Positions 49,616 through 58,341 are shown, counted from the first letter of the stretch. The stretch: 64,000 nt of DNA from Thermoanaerobacter thermocopriae JCM 7501 (GCF_001310975.1 NZ_BAZY01000004.1:1-64000), one strand, 5' to 3'. The notes: generated by a model not told the origin, from the sequence alone. Numbers and translations are program-made.

Positions 49616-51117
49616 GTTTAAGCTACCTTACTCCAGAATTTAAAGTACTCAGAGATTACGATAAATGCATTAATTGTAAGGTTTGTATGAGACAGTGCTC
49701 ATTTGAAGTTCACAGCTATGACGAACATTTAGATAAGATGGTTTCAAATGATATGAACTGTGTAAATTGTCAAAGATGTGTCGTGCTGTGTCCAACTCAA
49801 GCTCTTACAATTATTAAACATCCTCAAACATTTAGAGAACATGCCAATTGGACTTACGATGCTATAAGAGATATATACAAACAGGCAGAAACAGGTGGAG
49901 TTCTTCTGTCATCCATGGGAAATGATAGGCCTTATCCCGTATATTGGGATAAAATGGTTATAAATGCAAGCCAGGTTACAAATCCCTCTATAGATCCGTT
50001 GAGAGAACCTATGGAGTTAAGGGTATATTTAGGTAGAAAGCCTGATAGGATAGAAATAGACGAAAACCTTAATGTTAAAACAAAAATGCCTCCACAACTC
50101 AAACTTGAGACACCAATAATGTTTTCAGCAATGTCTTATGGTTCAATAAGTTACAATGCTCACGCAGCTTTGGCAAGAGCTGCTGAAGAGCTTGGAATAC
50201 TATATAATACTGGTGAAGGGGGACTTCATAAGGACTTTCGCAAATATGGCAAAAATACAATTGTACAGGTCGCATCAGGTCGTTTTGGTGTTGATAGAGA
50301 ATACCTCAATACTGCGGCGGCTATTGAAATAAAAATTGGTCAAGGTGCAAAGCCCGGGATAGGTGGTCATTTACCCGGTGAAAAGGTGAGTGAAGATATC
50401 TCGGCAACAAGGATGATACCACCTGGAAGTGATGCTATATCTCCTGCACCGCATCATGATATCTATTCAATTGAAGACCTTGCACAATTAATATATGCAT
50501 TGAAGGAAGCTACCAATTATCAAAAACCTGTTGGTGTTAAAATTGCAGCAGTCAATAATGTGGCGGCAATAGCTTCTGGAATAGCAAGAGCTGGAGCAGA
50601 TTATATAGCAATAGACGGATTTAGAGGCGGTACGGGGGCTGCTCCAAAAAGAATAAGGGATAATGTAGGAATTCCAATTGAATTTGCAATAGCTGCTGTA
50701 GATGCAAGACTCCGATCTGAAGGTATAAGACATACAATATCTTTGGTGGCAGCGGGTAGTATTAGAAACAGTGCAGACATAGTCAAAGCGATAGCTCTTG
50801 GCGCAGATGCTGTTTACATTGCAACAGCTGCTTTGATTGCTTTGGGATGTCATATGTGCCAAAAATGCCATACTGGTAAGTGCAATTGGGGAATTGCTAC
50901 TCAAGATCCTAACCTTGTAAAAAGATTAAACCCAGAAATCGGATATAAACGTCTTGTTAACCTTGTTCAAGCATGGAGTCATGAAATAAAAGAAATGCTT
51001 GGTGGAATGGGTATAAATGATATTGAAAGTCTTAAAGGAAATAGGTTAATGCTTCGTGGCATAGGAATGACACAAAAGGAACTTGATATACTTGGCATTC
51101 TAGCTGCCGGCGAATAG
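49612..51117 (+). CDS. Split glutamate synthase, FMN/Fe-S synthase subunit
   Basis: The 501-residue protein has N-terminal ferredoxin motifs (CINCKVCMRQC and CVNCQRCVVLC, residues about 19-63). The glutamate-synthase FMN barrel follows, with SAMSYGSISYNAH, KPGIGGHLPG, DGFRGGTGAAPKR and the 3Fe-4S motif MCQKCHTGKCNWGIA. It makes glutamate from 2-oxoglutarate and ammonia. The archaeal-type split arrangement (three domains in separate genes) is clear from the neighbours. Confidence 0.94.
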   Translation: MSLSYLTPEFKVLRDYDKCINCKVCMRQCSFEVHSYDEHLDKMVSNDMNCVNCQRCVVLCPTQALTIIKHPQTFREHANWTYDAIRDIYKQAETGGVLLSSMGNDRPYPVYWDKMVINASQVTNPSIDPLREPMELRVYLGRKPDRIEIDENLNVKTKMPPQLKLETPIMFSAMSYGSISYNAHAALARAAEELGILYNTGEGGLHKDFRKYGKNTIVQVASGRFGVDREYLNTAAAIEIKIGQGAKPGIGGHLPGEKVSEDISATRMIPPGSDAISPAPHHDIYSIEDLAQLIYALKEATNYQKPVGVKIAAVNNVAAIASGIARAGADYIAIDGFRGGTGAAPKRIRDNVGIPIEFAIAAVDARLRSEGIRHTISLVAAGSIRNSADIVKAIALGADAVYIATAALIALGCHMCQKCHTGKCNWGIATQDPNLVKRLNPEIGYKRLVNLVQAWSHEIKEMLGGMGINDIESLKGNRLMLRGIGMTQKELDILGILAAGE

Positions 51118-51128
51118 GGGGGATTTTT

Positions 51129-51578
51129 GTGAAAAAGGTTTATGTGAAAGAAGATGTGTGTGTTGGATGTAGATTATGTGAAGTATACTGTATTACATCT
51201 CATTCAAGGTATAAAGATGTTTTAAAAGCATATAAGTTGGAAACCCAGAGGCCGACACCACGAATTGTTATTGAAGAAAATAAACCTGTATCTTTTTCAC
51301 TCCAATGTAGGCATTGCGATGATGCACCATGTGTCAAATCATGTATTACAGGAGCAATGCGAAAAGATCCGTTAACGGGCGTTGTAACTTGTGATACAGA
51401 TAAATGTGTTGGATGTTGGACTTGCGTGCTTGTGTGTGAGTTTGGCGCAATCATAAGAGATGTAAATAATAAGGTTGCATCAAAATGTGACTTATGTGCT
51501 GAAACAGGAGAACCGGCGTGTGTCAAGAATTGTCCTAATGAGGCACTTGTCTATAGTGAAGGAGGCATTTCTGTATGA
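51129..51578 (+). CDS. Polyferredoxin (four [4Fe-4S]-type) electron-transfer subunit
   Basis: 149 residues with four cysteine clusters: CVGCRLCEVYC, CRHCDDAPCVKSC, CVGCWTCVLVC and CDLCAETGEPACVKNC. This is the HycB/CooF pattern. Between the synthase and flavoprotein genes it is probably the electron relay of the glutamate synthase complex. It overlaps the next gene by four bases. Confidence 0.9.
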   Translation: MKKVYVKEDVCVGCRLCEVYCITSHSRYKDVLKAYKLETQRPTPRIVIEENKPVSFSLQCRHCDDAPCVKSCITGAMRKDPLTGVVTCDTDKCVGCWTCVLVCEFGAIIRDVNNKVASKCDLCAETGEPACVKNCPNEALVYSEGGISV

Positions 51579-52840
51579 GAATAGTAATAATTGGTAATTC
51601 TGCTGCAATGGTAGGTGCAGTAGAGGCAATAAGGAAATATGATACAAGTTCTGAAATAGTTGTTATTTCGGATGAACCCTATCATGTGTATTCAAGGCCT
51701 CTTATATCTTATTATCTCGGAAATTTAGTGTCTGAGGACAAAATGATATATAGAGAGAAAGACTTTTATCGCAAAAATAAGGTAGAAACTATATTTGGTA
51801 TTAAAGCTGTTTCTATTGATGAAAGAAAAAAAGAAGTTTATCTTGAAAACGGGGATAGCATAACTTTTGACAAACTTCTCATTGCAACGGGCGGGAAACC
51901 TATAATACCTCCAGTAGAAGGATTGAACAAAAAAAATGTTCATACTTTTATAAAAATGGACGACGCTAAAAAATTAAAGGAAGTTGCCAAGCCGGGTTCA
52001 AAAGCTGTAATTGTAGGGGGTGGCCTAATCGGCTTCAAAGCAGCAGAAGGTCTTCACCATTTAGGGGTAGATGTAACAATAGTTGAACTTGCCGATAGAA
52101 TTTTAAGTACAATTCTTGATGCAGAAGGAGCATCTTTGGTATCTCAAAGTCTTCAGAATGACGGAATAAAAATAATTACGGGAACAACAGTGGATAAAAT
52201 TATAGGAGAGGAATATGTTAAAGGGGTTTTGCTCAAAAATGGGCAGGAATTAGAAGCCGATAATCTTATCATCGCGATAGGTGTTGTGCCAAACGTTGAT
52301 GTTGTAAAAAACACATCAATTTCTATAAACCGTGGTATTTTAGTAGATAACACTATGAAAACAAGTGCTGAAGATGTGTATGCAGCAGGAGACGTAGCCG
52401 AAGGTTATGATATGCTTGTTGAGTCAAATAGGGTTGTGCCAATATGGCCAAATGCATACATGCAAGGAGAAATTGCAGGGCTCAACATGATTGGTATTAA
52501 TAAAACTTTTAAAGGGATTTTCCCTATGAACTCAATAGGTTATAAAAATACAAATGTGATAACGGCTGGTATAACAAATCCCCAGCAGGAGGAATTTGAG
52601 ATTATCTATAAAATTGATCATAACAGAAGGTCTTATAAAAAATTTGTGGTAAAAGAAAATAGGTTAGTAGGTTTTATATTAATTAATGATATTGATAGGG
52701 CTGGATTATTTACTGGATTTATAAAAAATGAAACAGATATAACTCCATTTAAGAAATATCTTTTAAATGATGATTTTGGATTTATATATTTGCCAAAAGA
52801 ATTAAGAAGGGCAAAAATGCTTGACCTGGAGGTGGTATGA
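51575..52840 (+). CDS. FAD/NAD(P)-dependent pyridine nucleotide-disulfide-type oxidoreductase
   Basis: 421 residues. The FAD motif IIGNSAAMVGAVEAI is at the N-terminus and the second nucleotide motif VIVGGGLIGFKAAEGL is near residue 150. The YAAGDVAEG motif binds the FAD ribityl. It is of the NADH-oxidase/rubredoxin-reductase type without the redox cysteine pair. Flanked by the ferredoxin and GXGXG genes, it probably delivers NAD(P)H electrons to the synthase. Its stop overlaps the next start. Confidence 0.9.
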   Translation: MRIVIIGNSAAMVGAVEAIRKYDTSSEIVVISDEPYHVYSRPLISYYLGNLVSEDKMIYREKDFYRKNKVETIFGIKAVSIDERKKEVYLENGDSITFDKLLIATGGKPIIPPVEGLNKKNVHTFIKMDDAKKLKEVAKPGSKAVIVGGGLIGFKAAEGLHHLGVDVTIVELADRILSTILDAEGASLVSQSLQNDGIKIITGTTVDKIIGEEYVKGVLLKNGQELEADNLIIAIGVVPNVDVVKNTSISINRGILVDNTMKTSAEDVYAAGDVAEGYDMLVESNRVVPIWPNAYMQGEIAGLNMIGINKTFKGIFPMNSIGYKNTNVITAGITNPQQEEFEIIYKIDHNRRSYKKFVVKENRLVGFILINDIDRAGLFTGFIKNETDITPFKKYLLNDDFGFIYLPKELRRAKMLDLEVV

Positions 52841-53567
52841 TGAAAACCATAAATGCGTCAGGAATTTATTATAAAGACCTTAATGAAATAATTAAAGAGT
52901 TAGTTCGTGCTGGTGAAGATATAATTAATTTGAAAAATGTTAATGGTCAACGATATATAGGAGATAATCTATCTGGACTACAAAAATAAATATCGAAGGT
53001 ACGCCTGGGAATGATATGGCAGCCTTTATGGACGGGCTTACAATAGAAGTTTTTGGTAATGGACAGGATGCAATAGGAAATACAATGAACGATGGGAATA
53101 TTATTATACATGGACATGCAGGTGATGTCATTGGTTATGGGATGAGAGGTGGATCTATCTATATAAAAGATAATGTTGGCTATAGAGTTGGCATACACAT
53201 GAAAGAATACAAAGATAAAGTTCCTGTAATAGTTATTGGAGGAAGTGCGGGAGACTTTTTTGGTGAATATATGGCAGGTGGATGCATGATTGTACTAAAT
53301 TTAAAAAATGATGAAGATATAGTCGGAGAATATTGTGGTACAGGTATGCACGGGGGAGTTATATATTTGAGAGGTGATGTAGAAGACTATAAACTTGGAA
53401 AAGAAGTTATTAAAGAAAAAATAGATGACAGGGATTACGTGTTTATCCAAAAGTATGTTAAAAATTTTTGTCAATATTTTGATTATGATTTTCAAAAGAT
53501 TATGAATCATTCTTTTATCAAATTGCATCCGATAGGCAAAAGACCCTATGGAAATATGTATGCATAA
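52840..53567 (+). CDS. Split glutamate synthase, GXGXG-domain subunit (frame broken once)
   Basis: A right-handed beta-helix domain of about 242 residues. The glycine-rich repeats (GHAGDVIGYGMRGGSIYI, GGSAGDFFGEYMAGG, GTGMHGGVIYLRGDV) are characteristic of the C-terminal domain of glutamate synthase. One base is missing near 52975-52977; restored, the text reads NLSGTTKINIEGTPGND. The ATG at 52840 follows GGAGGTGG. It closes the five-gene operon. Confidence 0.9.
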
Positions 53568-53595
53568 AAGACGGGGAAGACCCCGTCCTTTACTT
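53567..53595. terminator. Bidirectional terminator between the glutamate synthase operon and hydE
   Basis: aaagacgggg (53567-53576) pairs with ccccgtccttt (53581-53591), one bulge, loop aaga. A T run follows on the plus strand, and A residues precede it for the opposite strand. It separates the convergent units. Confidence 0.8.
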
Positions 53596-54634
53596 TTTTG
53601 ACATAACCTTTTTCCTATAACCATAATCTTTCGCAATTGGTCTTCCTATACTATTTATTTTACCAGTAATACAGCTAAAGCAATGGGCTGGAGTGTCATT
53701 TACACAGATTTTGCCTGGATATAATGCGTACAATTTTCTGTATTCCCCTTCTGTAACATTTGGCATTACAACATTTGCTCCACTGCGAAGTGCTATCAAT
53801 CTTCCATTAATATTGAGAGCTTCCATTGCTGTAGTTGCCGGAATATTAATATCGGGCATCAAAAGCCTTGTTATGGCCATACTTTTAAACTGAGTTCAAA
53901 GGTACCTCCCTTTTCATTTTTTAATGGAGTATCGGGATTCGGGATAAATGGGCCAACCCCTATCATATCAGCATCAATTTCTTTAAAAAATAGAATGTCA
54001 TCTGCAATAGATTCTATAGTTTGCCCAGGAAGTCCTATGAGGCATCCGGTTCCAACTTCATAACCTAATTCTTTTAGATCTTTAAGACATCTTTTTCTAT
54101 TTTCATGACTCATATTAGGATCGAGTTTTTCATAAAGTTCTTTATCCGTTGTTTCTATTCTTAACAAATATCTATCTGCTCCAGCTTCTTTATATGCCTT
54201 ATATTCTTCTCTTGTTTTTTCGCCTATACTTAGAGTTATTGCAACATCGAGTTCTTTTATTGATTTTATAATTTTAGTCATCCTTCAACATTGAAAAAAT
54301 CATCTTCGCCAGACTGCAATACTACAGTTCTATATCCTAAATTGCGGGCATTTTTGGCAAAATTAATTATCTGTTCTGGCTTTAATCTATAACGTTTTAT
54401 ATTTTTGTTATCTCTTCTTAGACCACAATATAAGCAATTTTGCTTACATATATTAGAAAATTCAATAAGTCCTCTTAAATGCACTTCATCACCCACATAT
54501 TTTTTTCTTACTCTATCCGCAGCTTTAAATAATTCGTCGTTATATTGATTATCCTTTAAAAGCTCAACTATTTCTTTCTTTGAGAGAGTGTGTGTTTCTT
54601 CAGCTTTTTTTATTAGTTCTAACAAAATATTCAC
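53590..54634 (-). CDS. hydE: [FeFe]-hydrogenase maturation radical SAM enzyme HydE (frame broken twice)
   Basis: HydE helps build the dithiolate/diiron H-cluster. The sequence has the radical SAM motif CKQNCLYCGLRRDN, then VVLQSGEDDFF, AGADRYLLRIET, GCLIGLPGQT, MIGVGPFIPNPDTPLKNEK and NIPATTAMEALN, all close to HydE rather than BioB. One A is missing at 54281 and one at 53884-53887 (plus-strand T run). Corrected length is about 348 residues, like T. maritima HydE. HydF, HydG and a hydrogenase are not in the window. A GTG start at 54634 or TTG at 54625 both fit AAGGTAGG. Confidence 0.93.
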
Positions 54635-55023
54635 CTACCTTAATAAATTTAAGCTTCAAATTGGCAAATAAAATTGTTAAAAAGAAGCGAAGTTTTTGTG
54701 GCTAAATAAAGATGAGTAATTTTTTTGAAATATCCATAAAAGTGTCGCACTTCTCTAATGTTTAACTGTTAAAATTAAAAACATTGATAGAAAGCAAAAC
54801 TTTCACAATATGAGTTTAACATTTAACGCTCTAAAAGAAAAGAGGATTTTTTGGCGTTACCTCTACAACTTCTTTCAAAGCATGAGCAATGGTTGGCAGC
54901 ATCCTATTATTATGCATTCTTTTTTGTATCTATAATGTTATGATTGACTTGTTATGATTTAATAGATACAATTGATATTAAGATATGCAAAATATTAATA
55001 CAATTGTAAGGAGGTATAAAACA
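54635..55023. other. Intergenic region between hydE and pdxS
   Basis: Divergent spacer of about 390 bases. It holds the inverted repeat described separately and, on the minus strand at 54831-54917, a 28-codon open frame reading LPTIAHALKEVVEVTPKNP. This composition looks like a fragment of a real protein, but I cannot identify it. No other feature is evident. Confidence 0.4.
54924..54971 (+). promoter_or_regulatory. Inverted repeat (possible operator) upstream of pdxST
   Basis: TTGTATCTAT (54924-54933) and ATAGATACAA (54962-54971) are perfect 10-base complements separated by 28 bases of AT-rich, promoter-like sequence (two TATGAT boxes, 54939-54944 and 54953-54958). The position, 53 bases before pdxS, suggests a repressor or activator site, possibly for a pyridoxine regulator. 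The protein is unknown. Confidence 0.5.
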
Positions 55024-55902
55024 ATGAATGAAAGGTATGAATTAAATAAAAATTTAGCCCAAATGCTAAAGGGTGGAGTCATAATGGATGTGACAACACC
55101 AGAACAGGCGGTTATTGCTGAAAAGGCAGGAGCTGTTGCAGTTATGGCTTTAGAGAGAGTTCCAGCTGATATTAGGGCAAGAGGCGGAGTAGCAAGAATG
55201 TCAGATCCTAAAATAATAAAGGAGATAAAGGCGGCAGTATCAATCCCTGTTATGGCAAAAGTTAGAATTGGGCATTTTGTGGAAGCACAGATTTTAGAGG
55301 CACTTGGGATAGATTTTATTGATGAGAGTGAAGTTTTAACTCCTGCAGACGAGATGTACCATATAGATAAGTGGGCATTTAAGATACCTTTTGTGTGCGG
55401 GGCGCGAAATCTTGGAGAAGCACTAAGGCGCATAGGGGAAGGTGCTTCTATGATAAGGACTAAAGGAGAAGCGGGTACAGGAAATGTCGTGGAAGCAGTA
55501 AGGCATATGAGGATAATAAATGCTGAAATAAAAAGGCTTACTACTTTGAGGGAAGACGAACTTATGGCTGCTGCTAAAGAGCTACAAGCTCCATATGAAC
55601 TTGTAAAATATGTTGCACAAAATGGGAGACTTCCGGTTGTAAATTTTGCGGCAGGAGGGATTGCCACACCGGCAGATGCTGCACTTATGATGCAGCTTGG
55701 TGCAGATGGTGTTTTTGTTGGTTCTGGAATATTCAAGTCACAAAATCCCGAAAAGATGGCAGAAGCTATAGTAAAAGCGGTAACCTATTACGACAAACCA
55801 GAAATATTGGCAGAAGTTTCAGAAGGATTGGGAGAAGCCATGCAGAGCATTGATATAAGAAAACTTGATGAAAAAGATCTATATGCTTCAAGGGGATGGT
55901 AG
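55024..55902 (+). CDS. pdxS: Pyridoxal 5'-phosphate synthase, PdxS subunit
   Basis: Makes PLP from ribose-5-phosphate, glyceraldehyde-3-phosphate and ammonia. The 292-residue TIM barrel has [54 protein letters not shown] and [15 protein letters not shown]. The ATG at 55024 follows AAGGAGG. It abuts pdxT, its ammonia-supplying partner. Confidence 0.97.
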   Translation: MNERYELNKNLAQMLKGGVIMDVTTPEQAVIAEKAGAVAVMALERVPADIRARGGVARMSDPKIIKEIKAAVSIPVMAKVRIGHFVEAQILEALGIDFIDESEVLTPADEMYHIDKWAFKIPFVCGARNLGEALRRIGEGASMIRTKGEAGTGNVVEAVRHMRIINAEIKRLTTLREDELMAAAKELQAPYELVKYVAQNGRLPVVNFAAGGIATPADAALMMQLGADGVFVGSGIFKSQNPEKMAEAIVKAVTYYDKPEILAEVSEGLGEAMQSIDIRKLDEKDLYASRGW

Positions 55903-55903
55903 T

Positions 55904-56471
55904 TTGCGTGTCGGAGTATTGGCAATTCAAGGCTCTGTTAGAGAACATATTGAAAAATTAAAGCTTATGGGTGTAGAAGCTGTTTTGGCAAAAGACAAAA
56001 AATACTCTGCTAAGTTTAGATGCATTGATTATACCTGGGGGCGAAAGCACTGCAATAGGGAAAATGATTGTGGATTTTGGACTCAAAGATGTTATTTTAA
56101 AGCTAAATGAGAGGAAAATTCCCATATGGGGCACTTGTGCTGGCATGATACTTATGGCAAAATATATAATTAATGATGACAAAGTGCACCTTGGAATAAT
56201 GGATATTTCAGTTAGAAGAAATGCATATGGTAGTCAACTTGACAGCTTTAAAACAAAACTTATAATACCAGAGGTTTCCAATAATGAAATAGAGGCGGTT
56301 TTTATAAGGGCTCCGTATATAGAAAATGTAGGGAATAGTGTCAGGATACTTGCGAAGTACCAAGGTAAAATTGTAGCAGCACAGCAAGATAATTTGCTTG
56401 CTACCTCTTTTCATCCCGAACTTACTGATGATTTAAGTTTTTATAAGTATTTCTTAAGACTTAACTCTTAA
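55904..56471 (+). CDS. pdxT: Pyridoxal 5'-phosphate synthase glutaminase subunit PdxT (frame broken once)
   Basis: A class I glutaminase feeding ammonia to PdxS. It begins LRVGVLAIQGSVREHI, has IIPGGESTAIGKMI, the nucleophile Cys in IWGTCAGMILMA and His/Glu in TSFHPELTDD. One A is extra in the run 55997-56002. Removing it gives AKDKNTLLSLDALIIPGG and a 188-residue protein. The TTG start overlaps the end of pdxS spacing, with AAGGGGATGG upstream. Confidence 0.91.
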
Positions 56472-56598
56472 AACTTTAGATTGAATACAAACTTTTTAAA
56501 GAAAAAATGTTTGTGCCCAAGCGTGCCAGAAATAGCATAAAAGAGTTAATGCAAAAAAACTGGAAAATAAGCCTTTTGAGTGGAGTGTAGAAGTTGTT

Positions 56599-57648
56599 AT
56601 GAAGAAGAAGATGTATATAATACCTATTTTTATACCCCATTTAGGTTGTCCTTTTAAGTGTGTTTTTTGCAATCAGAATTCGATAACAGGGCAACAAAGG
56701 GAGATAACAGAAGAAGAGGTAAGGCAAACCATAGAAAGTCATTTAAAAACTCTTCCAAGGGATGCGGAAATAGAGGTATCTTTTTTTGGTGGAAGTTTTA
56801 CAGGGATACCCCAGGATATGCAAAATTTCTATTTAGGAATAGCAAAAGAATATTTGGATAAGGGCAAAATAGATGCTATTCGTTTGTCTACTCGTCCTGA
56901 TTATATAGACACGAAGATTTTACAAAACCTTAAAAGATACCAAGTTTCAATAATAGAGCTTGGAGTACAATCAATGGATGAAGAAGTGCTTTTAAAAAGT
57001 AGAAGAGGTCATACAAGTGAGGATGTCGTAAAAGCTGTAAATCTAATTCGGCAATATGACTTTAAATTAGGATTGCAAATAATGGTAGGACTACCTGGAG
57101 ATAACTTAGAAAAATCTTTAAATACCGCTTATAAGATTGTGAAGTTGAAACCTGATTTTGTGAGGATTTATCCTACTTTGGTGATTAAAAATACTTATCT
57201 AGAAAGAATGTACAAAGAAGGAAGATTCCTTCCTTTGACTTTGCAAGAGGCTGTTGAAATTTCAAAGAAAATGTATATAATTTTTATTAAGAATAATATT
57301 GATGTCATTCGTATTGGACTTCAAACGACAGAAAATATTAATTACAATAAAGATGTAGTAGCAGGTCCTTTTCATCCTGCGATGGGACAATTGGTCGAGT
57401 CAAGTGTTATTCTTGACATTCTTATAAGGGCATTTAAAGATAAGAATATAAGGGACACAAATGTTACAATTTTTTGTAATGAAAAGCGGATTTCAACAAT
57501 TATAGGGCAAAAAAAGTTCAACAAGTTGTTTTTAGAAAAAAAATACAATGTAAAAATGGAATTTAAAATATCAGATAGACTGACTAAGGACAAAATAGTT
57601 ATTTGTACTGATAAAAAGATTATGCGCATTTCTATAACTGATTTATAA
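56599..57648 (+). CDS. Elp3-like radical SAM protein
   Basis: A 349-residue radical SAM enzyme with CPFKCVFCNQNSITG, the SFFGGSFTGIP and LSTRPDYID blocks and ELGVQSMDEEVL, which is the Elp3/COG1243-type core without the acetyltransferase domain. It commonly lies between rnc and smc in Firmicutes. Likely a tRNA-modifying enzyme, but the reaction is not established for this subgroup. The ATG at 56599 is used. Confidence 0.87.
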   Translation: MKKKMYIIPIFIPHLGCPFKCVFCNQNSITGQQREITEEEVRQTIESHLKTLPRDAEIEVSFFGGSFTGIPQDMQNFYLGIAKEYLDKGKIDAIRLSTRPDYIDTKILQNLKRYQVSIIELGVQSMDEEVLLKSRRGHTSEDVVKAVNLIRQYDFKLGLQIMVGLPGDNLEKSLNTAYKIVKLKPDFVRIYPTLVIKNTYLERMYKEGRFLPLTLQEAVEISKKMYIIFIKNNIDVIRIGLQTTENINYNKDVVAGPFHPAMGQLVESSVILDILIRAFKDKNIRDTNVTIFCNEKRISTIIGQKKFNKLFLEKKYNVKMEFKISDRLTKDKIVICTDKKIMRISITDL

Positions 57649-57679
57649 AAAATAATTTTAAAAAAATTTTATTTAAAAA

Positions 57680-57708
57680 GAAGGAAATATTGGTTTTTTA
57701 GCGAATAT
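57680..57708 (+). promoter_or_regulatory. Sigma-H promoter of spoVS
   Basis: GAAGGAAAT (57680-57688) and AGCGAATAT (57700-57708), separated by 11 bases, match the Bacillus sigma-H consensus RnAGGAwWW-N11/12-RnnGAATWW at every defined position. The TSS would be about 50 bases upstream of spoVS, a gene under sigma-H in B. subtilis. Confidence 0.8.
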
Positions 57709-57764
57709 ATAAATATATAAATGTATTCATTTTCACAATAATGTATGAAGGAGGTTATTTGACA

Positions 57765-58025
57765 GTGGAGGTTCTAAAAGTATCAGCTAAATCTAAACCT
57801 AAGTCTGTAGCAGGTGCATTAGCAGCCGTCTTAAGAGAAAAATCTTCGGCAGAAATTCAGGCGGTTGGTGCAGGTGCAGTAAATCAAGCGGTTAAGGCTA
57901 TTGCAATAGCAAGGGGGTTTGTGGCACCAAATGGTATAGACTTAATTGCGATTCCTGCCTTTTCAGAGATTGAGATAGACGGCGAAATGAGGACAGCGAT
58001 AAAATTTATTGTAGAACCAAGATAA
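57765..58025 (+). CDS. spoVS: Stage V sporulation protein S
   Basis: An 86-residue Alba-fold-like protein beginning MEVLKVSAKSKPKSVAGALA, with EIQAVGAGAVNQAVKAIAIARGF-type conserved text (here AVGAGAVNQAVKAIAIARGF). It controls sporulation and cell-division timing. GTG at 57765 matches homologue N-termini; a TTG at 57759 is the alternative. Preceded by a sigma-H promoter and closed by a terminator. Confidence 0.96.
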   Translation: MEVLKVSAKSKPKSVAGALAAVLREKSSAEIQAVGAGAVNQAVKAIAIARGFVAPNGIDLIAIPAFSEIEIDGEMRTAIKFIVEPR

Positions 58026-58028
58026 TCT

Positions 58029-58057
58029 AAACCTGCTTTTTAGCAGGTTTTATTTTT
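58029..58057 (+). terminator. Terminator after spoVS
   Basis: aaacctgc (58029-58036) pairs with gcaggttt (58043-58050), 8 bp, 6-nt loop, then a TTTATTTTTA run. Confidence 0.88.
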
Positions 58058-58074
58058 ATATAGAGGTGATTTTA

Positions 58075-58239
58075 ATGGAAGACTTCGCTAAAATTTTAGT
58101 GTTGGAAAATGAAATAGAAGCGAAATTGATAGAAGGCATTTTAAAAGAAAAGGAGATACCACATTTTATAAGAAGTTATCATGATACGGCTTATGATGGA
58201 TTGTTTCAAGTGCTAACAGGATGGGGAGAGATAAGGTGA
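58075..58239 (+). CDS. DUF2007-like small protein, apparently C-terminally shortened
   Basis: 54 residues: MEDFAKILVLENEIEAKLIE, then a segment IPHFIRSYHDTAYDGLFQVL and GWGEIR at the end. This is the DUF2007 (putative signal-transducing) pattern, in which the protein normally continues for 15 or more residues after the GWG motif. Here the frame stops at TGA, just before the G+C-rich element, so the tail may have been replaced. A frameshift could instead explain the stop, but no in-frame continuation was found. Confidence 0.6.
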   Translation: MEDFAKILVLENEIEAKLIEGILKEKEIPHFIRSYHDTAYDGLFQVLTGWGEIR

Positions 58240-58240
58240 C

Positions 58241-58341
58241 TTGACAGAACAGAAGCTAAACTTAATAAGACCGAGAGACGAAGACGGGGCCGAAGGCAAG
58301 GGCCCCGGAGGCTGGCCCCTGCGGCAAAGAGGCCGAATGGG
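58241..58341 (+). ncRNA. Promoter and G+C-rich structured element upstream of smc
   Basis: TTGACA (58241-58246) and TAATAA (58263-58268) with 16-base spacing lead into a block that is about 80% G+C over 58283-58325, in a genome whose intergenic DNA is otherwise very A+T-rich. CGGGGCC (58285-58291) pairs with GGCCCCG (58301-58307); an alternative hairpin pairs GGGCC (58300-58304) with GGCCC (58314-58318). The two are mutually exclusive. No known RNA class is recognised. It may be a small RNA, an mRNA leader or a dispersed G+C-rich repeat. Confidence 0.45.

Noticed and set aside
54978-55736. 252-codon minus-strand frame antisense to pdxS
   Set aside because: pdxS is unmistakable in the other strand; the antisense frame is an effect of its Gly/Ala-rich codons.
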